DNA of 64,000 nt from Desulfitobacterium hafniense DCB-2. Its GTDB lineage: Bacteria > Bacillota > Desulfitobacteriia > Desulfitobacteriales > Desulfitobacteriaceae. A program made the position numbers and the translations under genes. Location: positions 1,202,501-1,266,500 of the forward strand of contig NC_011830.1 of the NCBI RefSeq assembly GCF_000021925.1, written 5' to 3'. Below the pieces are notes generated by a model. It saw only the letters and a list, made by a program, of their open reading frames with translations. It did not search any database and was not told the DNA's origin. This document shows, in pieces, positions 25,072 to 33,873 of this stretch. Position 1 is the stretch's first letter. Every line of letters starts with the position of its first letter.

Positions 25072-26613
25072 ATGGATCAAATTGTTCATCATAATTTAGA
25101 GGTATCAGAATTAGTTGACATGGCCCTTGAGCGTGGAGAAGGTACTCTTGCTTCCAGTGGAGCATTTCGTGTAAGTACGGGGAAATATACCGGACGTTCC
25201 CCTCTCGATAAATTTATCGTCGATGAACCTTCGGTCCATGAGCGGATCGATTGGGGCTCAGTGAACCGCCCTATTGCCCAGGAATACTTTGAGAAGCTTT
25301 ATGATGAAGTCCAAGCCTATCTAGAAGCTAAAGAAGAAGTGTTTATTTTTGATGGCTTTGCCGGGGCAGATGAAGAATACCGGCTTCCCATCCGGGTCAT
25401 CAATGAGTTCGCCTGGCAAAATCTCTTTGTACACCAACTCTTTATTCGCCCCACCCCAGAGGAATTAGATAACCATCAAGCCCAGTTTACGATTATTGCT
25501 GTCCCCAGCTTTAAAGCCGATCCGGAAGTCCATGGAACCCATTCCGAGGCCTTTATCATTTGCTCCTTCGAAAAGCGGGTGGTATTGATTGGGGGGACCC
25601 ATTATGCCGGCGAGATGAAGAAATCCATTTTCAGCGTCATGAACTACTATTTGCCTTTAAGGGAAGTCATGCCCATGCATTGTTCGGCCAATATCGGTGC
25701 GGATGGGGATGTAGCCCTGTTCTTTGGTTTATCCGGAACGGGAAAGACCACCCTTTCCGCCGATCCGGAGCGCTGTTTAATCGGTGATGATGAGCATGGC
25801 TGGTCAAAAAACGGGGTCTTTAATTTTGAAGGGGGCTGCTATGCCAAATGCATCAACCTTTCCGAGGAAAAAGAACCGCAGATTTGGCAGGCCATCCGCT
25901 TTGGAACGGTTCTGGAAAACGTCGTTCTTCATCCGGACACCCAGGTTGCCGATTATGACGATGCCACACTGACGGAAAATACACGGGCGGCTTACCCCAT
26001 CGACTATATCGAAGGAGCCGTAATCCCCGGTGTAGGGGGACAGCCTAAGGTGATTGTTTTCCTCACGGCGGACGCCTTTGGCGTATTGCCTCCCATCGCC
26101 AAACTCACCAAGGAACAAGCGATGTATCATTTCTTATCCGGATATACCTCCAAGCTGGCCGGAACTGAGCGGGGAATTACAGAGCCACAGGCGACTTTTT
26201 CCACCTGCTTTGGTGCTCCCTTCCTTCCTTTGGCACCCCAAGTGTATGCGGAAATGCTGGGAGAGAGAATCGACACCTATGGTACACGGGTCTATCTGGT
26301 CAATACCGGTTGGTCCGGCGGCGCTTACGGGGTGGGCAAGCGTATCAAACTGGGCTATACCCGGGCGATGATTACGGCAGCCCTCCAGGGCACTTTGGAG
26401 CAGGCTGAATTCACCGCTGATCCGAATTTTGGCGTCCTGGTTCCTGACCATGTGGAAGGGGTACCCAGTGAGGTTTTAAATCCAAGATTGACCTGGCAGA
26501 ATAAAGAGGCTTATGATATCAATGCCAGGGAACTGGCTCAGCGCTTCCAAAAGAACTTCGAGCAATTTGCCCAGACTGCTGAAGAAATCCGCCAGGCCGG
26601 GCCGAAAGCTTAA
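25072..26613 (+). CDS. pckA: ATP-dependent phosphoenolpyruvate carboxykinase
   Basis: A 513-residue enzyme. It has the P-loop GLSGTGKTTLSADPERCLIG (~224-243), the kinase-2-like FLTADAFGVLPP (~322), VGGQPKV, and KYTGRSPLDKFIVDEPS near the N-terminus. It converts oxaloacetate plus ATP to PEP, CO2 and ADP, or runs in reverse for anaplerosis. ATG 25072 follows AAAAGGAGCAGC; a -10-like TATAAT lies near 25001-25006. The terminator at 26615-26654 makes it a single-gene unit. Confidence 0.96.
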   Translation: MDQIVHHNLEVSELVDMALERGEGTLASSGAFRVSTGKYTGRSPLDKFIVDEPSVHERIDWGSVNRPIAQEYFEKLYDEVQAYLEAKEEVFIFDGFAGADEEYRLPIRVINEFAWQNLFVHQLFIRPTPEELDNHQAQFTIIAVPSFKADPEVHGTHSEAFIICSFEKRVVLIGGTHYAGEMKKSIFSVMNYYLPLREVMPMHCSANIGADGDVALFFGLSGTGKTTLSADPERCLIGDDEHGWSKNGVFNFEGGCYAKCINLSEEKEPQIWQAIRFGTVLENVVLHPDTQVADYDDATLTENTRAAYPIDYIEGAVIPGVGGQPKVIVFLTADAFGVLPPIAKLTKEQAMYHFLSGYTSKLAGTERGITEPQATFSTCFGAPFLPLAPQVYAEMLGERIDTYGTRVYLVNTGWSGGAYGVGKRIKLGYTRAMITAALQGTLEQAEFTADPNFGVLVPDHVEGVPSEVLNPRLTWQNKEAYDINARELAQRFQKNFEQFAQTAEEIRQAGPKA

Positions 26614-26614
26614 T

Positions 26615-26654
26615 AAGAAGCTCCTGAATGGTGTGGAGCCTTCAGGAGCTTCTT
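26615..26654. terminator. Terminator of pckA
   Basis: AAGAAGCTCCTGAA and TTCAGGAGCTTCTT are exact complements around a 12-base loop, followed by TGGGTTG. Confidence 0.85.
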
Positions 26655-26743
26655 TGGGTTGTATATAGAGATAAGATAGATGTACATAGAGATAAGAGAG
26701 TAGAAGTTTTAATTATTCCAAAAGATAGAAGAAGAGGGATGCT

Positions 26744-27706
26744 GTGAAAGGTTATAAGATAGGGAGCTTTCTTTTAGTTCTCCTATTGTCAATATTGTTA
26801 ATAGGCTGCGCAGACTTGGCGAATCCTAATCCTCAGAACTCTCAGGATCAGAGGAACAGCGTTAAAGAAGGGCAAAACCCCGGAAGTTTCTTAGGGAAAG
26901 ATAACGCGGATACTAAGGCTTTGCAGGTAAGCTTTATCGATGTAGGTCAAGCCGATTCAGCCCTGATTCAGATTCCCAACGGCAAAAATATACTGATCGA
27001 TGCCGGCAATAATGCCGATGCCGAGTTCTTAATCAAGTATCTCCAAGACCGAGGGATTGAGGAAATTCATATCCTGATTGGAACTCATCCTCATGAGGAT
27101 CACATCGGAGGATTGGATAAGGTTATCGAGAAGTTTAAGATCGGGCAGGTGATTATGCCCAAGGTGACCAGCACTACCAGGACCTTTGAGGATGTTTTGC
27201 TGGCTGTCCAGGAGAAAGGCTTGAAAATCAAGGAAGGGAAGGCCGGAGTCCAGTTGGATTTAGGGCCTCTTGAGGAAGGCATGCCTGCCGTTTCAGCAGA
27301 AATCCTTGCCCCTCTGTCCGGCCAATATGAGGACATGAACAATTACAGCATCGTCCTGCGCTTAGTCTATGGACCCCATGCCTTTCTCTTTACGGGAGAT
27401 GCGGAAGATGTCTCGGAAAAAGAAATGCTGGCCGCTGGTGTAAATCTAAAGGCTGATGTCCTGAAAGTAGGTCATCACGGCAGTAAATCATCGACGACGA
27501 AAGATTTTCTCGCTGCTGTAGCTCCCAAGTATGCTATTATCTCTGTAGGGAAGGATAACAGCTATGGTCACCCAACAGAAACTGTTCTTAAACGGTTAAG
27601 CGATGCAGGGATTGGTATTTACAGAACCGATCAAGTCGGGACCATAACAGTGACTGCCAATGGTTCCGCACTCACATTTGCCACAACAACCCATGAGGTT
27701 CAATAA
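26744..27706 (+). CDS. ComEC-type metallo-beta-lactamase lipoprotein
   Basis: A 320-residue exported lipoprotein. The signal peptide ends in LIGC (Cys ~22), then comes a linker. The metallo-beta-lactamase domain has the zinc motif GTHPHEDHIGGLDK (~114-127), FLFTGDAED and VGHHGSKSS (~243-251), the order seen in the ComEC C-terminal domain. Lacking the ComEC membrane part, it is the stand-alone form, probably a surface hydrolase of nucleic acid or phosphodiester. GTG 26744 is behind AGAAGAGGGA. The DUF3006-like gene 55 bases downstream is a frequent neighbour. Confidence 0.88.
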   Translation: MKGYKIGSFLLVLLLSILLIGCADLANPNPQNSQDQRNSVKEGQNPGSFLGKDNADTKALQVSFIDVGQADSALIQIPNGKNILIDAGNNADAEFLIKYLQDRGIEEIHILIGTHPHEDHIGGLDKVIEKFKIGQVIMPKVTSTTRTFEDVLLAVQEKGLKIKEGKAGVQLDLGPLEEGMPAVSAEILAPLSGQYEDMNNYSIVLRLVYGPHAFLFTGDAEDVSEKEMLAAGVNLKADVLKVGHHGSKSSTTKDFLAAVAPKYAIISVGKDNSYGHPTETVLKRLSDAGIGIYRTDQVGTITVTANGSALTFATTTHEVQ

Positions 27707-27761
27707 GCCAAGAGAAAACTGCCTGAAGGATCTTTGCATCTTAGAAAGGAGTTGCCTGAAA

Positions 27762-27974
27762 ATGAAAGGAATTATTGATCGTTTTGAAGGTGAGTTTGCG
27801 GTGATTGAACAAGAAGATCGGGTTATCATCAATGTTCCCCGTCATGCTCTGCCCAGAGAAGCCAAGGAAGGGGACAGTTTGGTTTTAAGCAATGGAGAGT
27901 ATCTGATTGATCCTTCCGAAACCGCAAAAAGGAAAAAAAGAATTGAAGAATTAAGTCGAGAATTGTGGGAATAG
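27762..27974 (+). CDS. DUF3006-like small protein
   Basis: A 70-residue protein beginning MKGIIDRFEGEFAVIEQED, with LPREAKEGDSLVLSNGEYL in the middle and a basic C-terminal helix (AKRKKRIEELSRE). It resembles DUF3006 proteins found next to stand-alone ComEC-type lactamase genes. AAAGGAG ahead of ATG 27762 decides the start; the open frame extends upstream. It forms a two-gene unit with the lipoprotein. Role unknown. Confidence 0.8.
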   Translation: MKGIIDRFEGEFAVIEQEDRVIINVPRHALPREAKEGDSLVLSNGEYLIDPSETAKRKKRIEELSRELWE

Positions 27975-28078
27975 ATAATTTCTTAGGAGTGAAACAGAAA
28001 AAATTTAAAGATTTTCACAAAATCATCACAACCATCCTGTATAATAGTTTTGAGTTGTTTGTGTAATAGGAGGTAAGT

Positions 28079-29485
28079 ATGCGGCCTGTGAAAATCAAGC
28101 TAGAGCCAAAAATCTGGATTGAATCCTTGAATAAACTACCATGGAAGTCTCCCAAAATGATTGGCGGAGCCTTAGCCGTCCTACTGGCGCTGGGAGGCGG
28201 AGGATATTATCTTAATACCACAGCTCCTGCGGCCTATGTAGTCATTAATGGTGAAACGGTGGGTATAGTGGAAAGCGTCAACAACGGAGAAAAGCTGCTG
28301 GAGCAAGTCCTTGATGAAGAAGGAGCTCCTGTCGGAGAGGTCGCCAAGACCCATGACCAAATCGAATATACTACGGCACGAATCGATAATGGCTATACTC
28401 CCTTAACCAAAGAGGAGCTTAAAGGCAAGCTGTCTTTCTTTATTGAAGCGGTGGAATTAAAAATAGCAGACCATCCCATGTTCACTTTAGCGAGCCAGGC
28501 GGAAGCGGATAAGCTTTTAAAAGCCTACGAGGAAATGTACGTCAAAGAAGATGAGAATAATAAATTGACTGCGGTAACCTTTGAAGAAGAGGTTGAAATT
28601 CAGGATGTAGAAGCTTTGCCTGAAGCAATTACCACCGTGGCAGAAGCCTTGGAGGTGCTGAAACAGGGCAATGTGCAAAAAGAAGAGTATGTGGTGGAAG
28701 AAAACGATTCCTGGTGGTTGATCGCCCGTAAGAATGACTTGAAAACCGTGGAAGTTCTTGCCGCTAACCCCGGAGCAACCCTCGATACCATCATTAAGCC
28801 CGGAGAAAAAATTGCGATTGAGAAGGTCAGTCCCTATCTTACCGTCGTCTTTGAGGGAACCAAGACGGCGACCGAAACTATACCCTTTGATGTGGAGACC
28901 AAGGTTGACAATAAATTAGCCAGCGGTACATCGAAAGTTACCAAAGCCGGAGCCGACGGTGAAAAGGTTGTTACATATTCGTATGTGCAGAAGAATGATA
29001 AAATTGTCACAAAGACTATCGTAGATGAGAAAGTGACTAAGGAAGCGGTGTCCCAAGTGGTGACTAAGGGGCCTCAACGTGTTCAGGTAGCCAGCGCTTC
29101 CCGGGGTAGCGGTTTAGTGCCGGCCTTAGTAAGACCTTACGGAGGCTATGTCAGTTCCTATTATGGATACCGCGGCAGCGAGTTCCATACAGGCATTGAT
29201 TATGCGGGATCCAGCGGTGATCCCTTTGTGGCCGCGGCCGCCGGGACAGTCGTTGCGGCAGGCAGGCAAGGCAACTATGGGAATTGCATTTTGGTTGACC
29301 ATGGTAATGGCATCCAAACCCGTTATGCTCATGCTTCTAAAATACTGGTTAAGGTGGGGCAATCCGTTTCTCAGGGTGAGACCATTGGTTTGGTCGGTTC
29401 CACAGGCCGTTCCACAGGCTCCCACCTCCATTTTGAAATCATCGTCAATGGCGATACCGTAAATCCTGCCAACTACGTGAGATAA
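28079..29485 (+). CDS. Membrane-anchored M23 endopeptidase with LysM and G5 domains
   Basis: A 468-residue cell-wall hydrolase. One membrane helix is at ~27-46. The ectodomain holds a LysM-like segment (YVVEENDSWWLIARKNDLKT ~201-220), a G5-type domain (~253-330) and the C-terminal M23 lysostaphin-type domain with the zinc ligands FHTGIDY (H-x3-D, ~376-380) and HLHFEI (~448-453). It would cleave peptidoglycan cross-bridges at the outer membrane face, possibly during sporulation or growth. GTATAATAG lies upstream (a -10-like site near 28041) and ATG follows AGGAGGTAAGT. Confidence 0.92.
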   Translation: MRPVKIKLEPKIWIESLNKLPWKSPKMIGGALAVLLALGGGGYYLNTTAPAAYVVINGETVGIVESVNNGEKLLEQVLDEEGAPVGEVAKTHDQIEYTTARIDNGYTPLTKEELKGKLSFFIEAVELKIADHPMFTLASQAEADKLLKAYEEMYVKEDENNKLTAVTFEEEVEIQDVEALPEAITTVAEALEVLKQGNVQKEEYVVEENDSWWLIARKNDLKTVEVLAANPGATLDTIIKPGEKIAIEKVSPYLTVVFEGTKTATETIPFDVETKVDNKLASGTSKVTKAGADGEKVVTYSYVQKNDKIVTKTIVDEKVTKEAVSQVVTKGPQRVQVASASRGSGLVPALVRPYGGYVSSYYGYRGSEFHTGIDYAGSSGDPFVAAAAGTVVAAGRQGNYGNCILVDHGNGIQTRYAHASKILVKVGQSVSQGETIGLVGSTGRSTGSHLHFEIIVNGDTVNPANYVR

Positions 29486-29513
29486 TACGGAGTGTAAGTT
29501 GCTCGGAGGGAAT

Positions 29514-30419
29514 ATGACGAAGATTGAAAGGGTCTTGGCAATGATAGATGGGGAGGCAGTGGATAAGCTTCCCAAGGGGGAGTTCTTTGTTGAGGATGGC
29601 CTGGTTGCCAAACTTCTTCAACAGTCCTCCTTCCCCAGCCCGCCCCCCCTTGACCTTGAGGCGAGGATGAAGGCCTATGAATTATTAGGCCTTGATGCCC
29701 TTGTTTTTATGGCCGATTCCCAAAAGCCGGATAAACCATGGGCAGAACTGCAACAGTGGCAAGAGGAAAGTGATTTTTTCCTCTTTGCTTTGCTTGACGG
29801 TCCTTTTCAGGGTGTGGGACATGGTTATGCCGATTTTACAGCTTTCCTGATGGATACGGTGAGAGATCAAGAAAAAATTGCAGAGCTTGTCAAGGAGTCG
29901 ATGCAAAAGAGTCTGGAGCTGGGCAGGAAGGCTATCGCTTCCGGGGCTCATGGAATTTTGATCGCTGATGATATCGCCTATAACCGTGGACTATATATTT
30001 CCCCCCGGATTATGCGGGAGATATTTTTTCCGTACCTTAAGGAACTCCTGCAGAGTTTGCGCCGCACATCCCGGGAATTGGCAGGGAGAGAGCTGCCGAT
30101 CTTCTTACATTCAGATGGGGATATCCGGCTTATTCTCCAGGATTTAAAGGAAATGGGCTTTAAGGGGATTCATTCCTTGGAGTCTGTCATGGATCTTGCG
30201 GAAGTCAGAGAAGCCGTAGGCAGGGATATGTGTCTTATGGGCGGGTATGGGCTGGACTGGTTTGAGGCCGGTGGAGTCCCCAAGGTGGATGAATTATTAA
30301 GGACGGTCCTGCCTGGGAGCTATATCTTTGGCAGCAGTGCCGGAATCCTTGATGAGAATCTTTCCCCCGGGGCAGTCTTGGAGGTATATCGTTATGTTGA
30401 TGGGCTAAAGTGTATTTGA
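29514..30419 (+). CDS. UroD-family protein, likely corrinoid methyltransferase
   Basis: About 301 residues of the uroporphyrinogen-decarboxylase fold (LGLDALVFMADSQ ~61-73, GAHGILIADDIAYNRGLYIS ~143-162, HSDGDIRLILQDL ~199-211, GGYGLDWFEAGG ~243-254). No UroD-specific active-site context is visible, and anaerobic Bacillota use many such proteins as methylcobamide:tetrahydrofolate or :CoM-type methyltransferases. ATG 29514 behind CGGAGGGA is preferred over the TTG at 29499. It converges on the split MarR gene. Confidence 0.82.
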   Translation: MTKIERVLAMIDGEAVDKLPKGEFFVEDGLVAKLLQQSSFPSPPPLDLEARMKAYELLGLDALVFMADSQKPDKPWAELQQWQEESDFFLFALLDGPFQGVGHGYADFTAFLMDTVRDQEKIAELVKESMQKSLELGRKAIASGAHGILIADDIAYNRGLYISPRIMREIFFPYLKELLQSLRRTSRELAGRELPIFLHSDGDIRLILQDLKEMGFKGIHSLESVMDLAEVREAVGRDMCLMGGYGLDWFEAGGVPKVDELLRTVLPGSYIFGSSAGILDENLSPGAVLEVYRYVDGLKCI

Positions 30420-30446
30420 TATATGTTAAATACATGAAGAAGACCA

Positions 30447-30497
30447 TAGAAAGAGGGCTGACTTTAGGATTGTCCAATCCTGAAGTCAGCCCTCTTT
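30447..30497. terminator. Long bidirectional hairpin between UroD-family gene and MarR gene
   Basis: AGAGGGCTGACTT pairs with AAGTCAGCCCTCT, with a nested inner pair AGGATT/AATCCT. It lies between convergent stops and is followed by TTTGG. Confidence 0.85.
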
Positions 30498-30860
30498 GGG
30501 GTGAGTAATGATTAATTTCACTAGTTAAGAGCGGAAAGATTATCGATAACCTTATCTAAGACTCTGATACAAACTGTTAAATCCTCGAGGTCAATCCCTT
30601 GAGTGGTTTCTTCGTTTGTTTTGTCTCCCATAGCCATAAGTCCATCTTTAAGATTTCTTCCGGTCTCCGTAAGATAAATGAGATTCGTCCGCCGATCATG
30701 AGGATGCCTGGTTCTGACCACCAGGTTATGTTTTTCCATAGTGTTGATGATCCTGGAAACGCTGGGCTCATCTTTATTGCTGCTCAGAGCCAAACTGTTT
30801 TGAGTCTGGCCGTCTTCCCGCCATAAATAGAGGAGTAATCTCCATTGTTCTATTGTAACT

Positions 30861-32454
30861 CAGTAGCGTTGCATAAAGCTAACAACAAAAATGTCAAAGC
30901 TCAAATTTAGCTAAATTTAAGCAAATAGACCCGAAATCAGCGTATATTCCTGATTATCACTGTAAATACACATAAAAAATCCTTATAATAAGAGATAGGG
31001 TAGTCCTTGCCCAAATCTCAAATTATAAGGAGATTTAAAATGCAGGACAAGGATACTACGCATTCCACATTTATGCAAGCCTTTCAGCCGCTTTTTTCAA
31101 AAGATTTATGGAAAGATATCCATCAGCAGGTCCCAGACCTCGATCGCAGGACCCAAAAACTAAAGACAAATCAACTCACTCTCCTCATTAGTAACGCACA
31201 ACTTCAAGAATACAGAGCTTTACGAAAGATCAGTACGAGCGTTCTAAGTGACAATCTTGGTCAAGCCATCGGTTTAAAGAGCATTAGTCACAGTCAGATT
31301 TCTCGAAGGTTAAAGACTTTGCCTACTAAGGTTTCGGAAATGCTCTTTAGGCGCACTTTACACAAAGTAGCTCAAAAGCAAGGGTATGGGAAGATTCGGC
31401 AGCAACTCGGTAAATTGTACATGATTGACGCATCGACTATCAGCCTATGCCTTTCCCGTTATCCCTGGGCCGTGTTCAGAAAGAGCAAAGCCGGTGTAAA
31501 AATACATCTACGCTTAAGCTTTGATGGAATAGCTCTACCCGATGAAGTGGTCATTACCCCAGCCAAAATAGCCGATCGCAAGAAGCTGGATGAACTTATT
31601 GTTGAAGATAAGGATGCCCTCAATATTTTTGATCGAGGTTATGTGGACTACGAGCTATTTGATGATTACTGCGAAAAAGGGATACGCTTTGTTACTCGTC
31701 TCAAAAACAACGCAATCATGGAGTTTACAGGCGTTGAGCGTCCCGTAGAAGAAGATGGGATTATCGAGGAAGACGTGGATATCATCCTAGGAACAGGTTC
31801 CCGAAAAATGAAGCATACCCTCCGGGAAGTGACCATAGATGATACCATCAACGAACCCTTTACGATCTTGACCAATGATTTTGAACTAAGTGCCGAAGAA
31901 CTGGGTGAGATCTATCGTTATCGCTGGCAGATTGAATTGTTCTTTAAATGGCTCAAGCAGCACGCTCAAATTAAACACTTTTACGGTACAAGCGAAACCG
32001 CAGTAACCAACCAAATTCTATTAGCACTGATGACTTATTGTTCTTTAATGCTGCTTAAACTTGAAGTGGAATATCCAAGAGACTTGCTCACCTTGCAAAG
32101 ACTACTGATTACCTGTCTCTTTGAGAGCTATGAGGAGTTTTTAGAAAAACTCCGACGACGAAGAAGGAAAGCTGCCAAAAGGATTAACCATGAAAAGATC
32201 TACCAAATGACAGAGCATTACATCATCACTGAGGAAGACACAGGATGGTTAAATGACTTGATATATGACCCTGTGATTCTGTGAGATAATATGTGTAAAA
32301 ATGTGGAAAAGGGCTATCTGTTGCCTGGTCTTTCTTTGGACTGAGGGGAGTAAACTCGGATGGTTGTATACACCAATTATGATAAATAATTGAAGGAGAC
32401 CTGAGGCGAATTTTCCCTTGACAGTAACCATCTTAATTTAATGCAACGCTACTG
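30861..32454 (+). mobile_element. IS4-family insertion sequence (about 1.59 kb)
   Basis: Terminal inverted repeats are CAGTAGCGTTGCATAAA at the left (30861-) and TTAATGCAACGCTACTG at the right (-32454). A 9-bp target-site duplication ATTGTAACT flanks it at 30852-30860 and 32455-32463. It encodes one transposase. The intact repeats and perfect duplication mean recent, complete insertion. The size, YREK transposase motif and duplication length suit IS4-family elements. Confidence 0.93.
31040..32284 (+). CDS. IS4-family transposase (DDE, YREK motif)
   Basis: About 414 residues. The first acidic residue is in YMIDASTISL (~129), the second in NIFDRGYVDYELFD (~199-212), and the C-terminal YREK signature is Y-x2-R-x3-E-x6-K in YRYRWQIELFFKWLK (~294-308). 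It would cut and paste the surrounding element. The start is ATG 31040 behind AAGGAGA; an earlier in-frame TTG is less likely. The full-length frame suggests it is active. Confidence 0.94.
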   Translation: MQDKDTTHSTFMQAFQPLFSKDLWKDIHQQVPDLDRRTQKLKTNQLTLLISNAQLQEYRALRKISTSVLSDNLGQAIGLKSISHSQISRRLKTLPTKVSEMLFRRTLHKVAQKQGYGKIRQQLGKLYMIDASTISLCLSRYPWAVFRKSKAGVKIHLRLSFDGIALPDEVVITPAKIADRKKLDELIVEDKDALNIFDRGYVDYELFDDYCEKGIRFVTRLKNNAIMEFTGVERPVEEDGIIEEDVDIILGTGSRKMKHTLREVTIDDTINEPFTILTNDFELSAEELGEIYRYRWQIELFFKWLKQHAQIKHFYGTSETAVTNQILLALMTYCSLMLLKLEVEYPRDLLTLQRLLITCLFESYEEFLEKLRRRRRKAAKRINHEKIYQMTEHYIITEEDTGWLNDLIYDPVIL

Positions 32455-32573
32455 ATTGTAACTTCAAAATCATGTTCTTTGAAGTTGTGACTCAATCGCT
32501 GGGCAATAAGACGTGCTGCCTTATTCAGATGAAATCCGAACGATCTTGCAGTATATTCATGAAACGTTGGCAT

Positions 32574-32890
32574 AATAAAACCTCACAATATTGTTCCTTA
32601 TGGCTCTATCATACCTATTTTTTGTTGCATAAGCAAGTAACTTGTGAATAAATTCATAGAAAGTTAACATTTATTTTTTATATAGCATAAATAATAATAT
32701 TTAATATAGCTAAAAATTAATATATTATTTTTTGTAATTAGAATAAATATCTTTTTCGAATTAGTTAATAGAATAAAATCAATCGGAAGAATGGGCGGAT
32801 TGGAAAGGCAACCGAAGGAGAAAGAGATAGTATATAAAAAGAACTCTGAGTAATGACTCAAAGTTCTTCATTGACGATGTACGCTATAGA
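32574..32890. other. AT-rich intergenic stretch with terminator
   Basis: Very AT-rich (32640-32760). AAGAACT ... AGTTCTT with inner GAGT/ACTC at ~32839-32868 is a hairpin that would terminate the leftward zinc-ribbon gene. No open reading frame is supported here. Confidence 0.5.
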
Positions 32891-33196
32891 TTACCAGTTG
32901 CTGCGCTTACGTGGGGTGTAGCAATCACGGCAATAGACAGGTTTGTCACCCGTAGGTTGAAAAGGAACTGTCGTTTCTTTTCCGCAGGATGAACAAGTAG
33001 CGGGGAACATTTCCCGTTGTGGGCGGGAAGAATATCCACCACCGTTACGATTTTGAGCTTTTCTGGCAGAACGGCAGGAAGGGCAGCGGCCAGGCTCATT
33101 TGTAAAGCCTTTTTCTGCGTAGAATTCTTGCTCTGAGGCAGAGAAGACAAATTCTGCGCCACAATCTTTACAGGATAGAACTTTGTCTGCAAACAT
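32891..33196 (-). CDS. Zinc-ribbon / CxxC protein
   Basis: A 101-residue protein with four CxxC knuckles: CKDCGAEFVF (~9-12), CPSCRSARK (~38-41), CSSCGKETTVPF (~68-71) and CRDCYTPRK (~89-92). They form two zinc-ribbon pairs, and the C-terminus is basic. It resembles the small CxxC-x17-CxxC zinc-binding proteins of Bacillota, likely RNA/DNA or partner-binding. ATG 33196 follows GGAGG. Transcribed away from the XRE gene. Confidence 0.8.
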   Translation of the reverse strand: MFADKVLSCKDCGAEFVFSASEQEFYAEKGFTNEPGRCPSCRSARKAQNRNGGGYSSRPQREMFPATCSSCGKETTVPFQPTGDKPVYCRDCYTPRKRSNW

Positions 33197-33508
33197 TTAA
33201 AAAAAACCTCCAAGATTTAAATTCCACCCGTCGTATGGGAAGTGTCCTGCTCCCCAAAGCCACAGGCAATCGAGAAGGTTTTCATCCACAAGAACTAACG
33301 AGTTTCTTCCATTATACCTAATCTTTGTAAGGTAGTCAATAATTGTATGGAATAGTTTCAATATAATCAATCTTTAAAATGTCCTGATATATATCCTTTT
33401 GTCACCATTTTGGTATGACTTGGTGACAAAAGGATACAGAGGGTGATATAATTATTAAGTTATTATTAAAAACATTTTCTTTATTTAACCCAAAAAGAGG
33501 TGCTGAAA
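33197..33508. promoter_or_regulatory. Intergenic region with 15-bp palindrome over the XRE promoter
   Basis: ATCCTTTTGTCACCA (33393-33407) and TGGTGACAAAAGGAT (33421-33435) are perfect inverted arms. The right arm overlaps a GTGACA -35-like element (33423-33428) that is 18 bases from TATAAT (33447-33452). This looks like an operator controlling the XRE gene. The left part (33197-33390) has nothing I can support. Confidence 0.6.
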
Positions 33509-33844
33509 TTGGTCGATCTAGGCCATTATATTTGGGCTCAGCGAGTGGCGCGTAAAATTTCTCTGCGCAAACTTGCGGAGCTTGCCCGGCTGAGCCATAC
33601 GGAGATTTACCGTTTGGAAAATGGGGAGCGGAAGCATCCCTCACCCTGTGTGCTGAAATCGATTGCTCTCGCCCTGGATTTAAGCTACAACGAGCTGATG
33701 AAAGCGGCGGGGTATCTGGAAGATAGTTCACTTAATGAAGGTCATCCCCAAAAAATCGATTGTGGAGATCTTTCGCAAAATGAAATCGAGGAGGTGGAGA
33801 AGTTTATTGAATACCTGCGTTATAAGCGTGCCAAGACGCAATAA
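33509..33844 (+). CDS. XRE-family helix-turn-helix regulator
   Basis: About 111 residues. The HTH is SLRKLAELARLSHTEIYRLE (~17-36), followed by an all-helical tail (NEIEEVEKFIEYLRYKRAK). It looks like the widespread clostridial 'XRE, S-R-K-L-A-E-L-A' regulators that act as dimers on palindromes. The start is TTG 33509, six bases after GAGGTG; the in-frame GTG at 33500 overlaps that site. A 15-bp palindrome 75-115 bases upstream is the likely autoregulatory operator. It precedes the DUF1538 gene on the same strand. Confidence 0.88.
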   Translation: MVDLGHYIWAQRVARKISLRKLAELARLSHTEIYRLENGERKHPSPCVLKSIALALDLSYNELMKAAGYLEDSSLNEGHPQKIDCGDLSQNEIEEVEKFIEYLRYKRAKTQ

Positions 33845-33873
33845 GACATAGATAGAAGGGTAGTGAAGTTTAT

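Larger units (their letters stand above)
30521..32573 (-). pseudogene. MarR-family regulator split by an IS4-type element
   Basis: On the minus strand the gene starts at ATG 32573 (behind TGAGG) and reads MPTFHEYTARSFGFHLNKAA ... HDFEVT. It is interrupted at codon ~38-41 by the IS (30861-32454) and resumes as TIEQWRLLLYLWRED ... DEPSVSRIINTMEKHNLVVR with the winged HTH, ending LSALN at 30521. The two parts join exactly if the IS and one copy of its 9-bp duplication are removed, giving a normal ~150-residue MarR protein. The insertion disrupts it before the DNA-binding domain, so it is almost certainly inactive. Confidence 0.9.
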
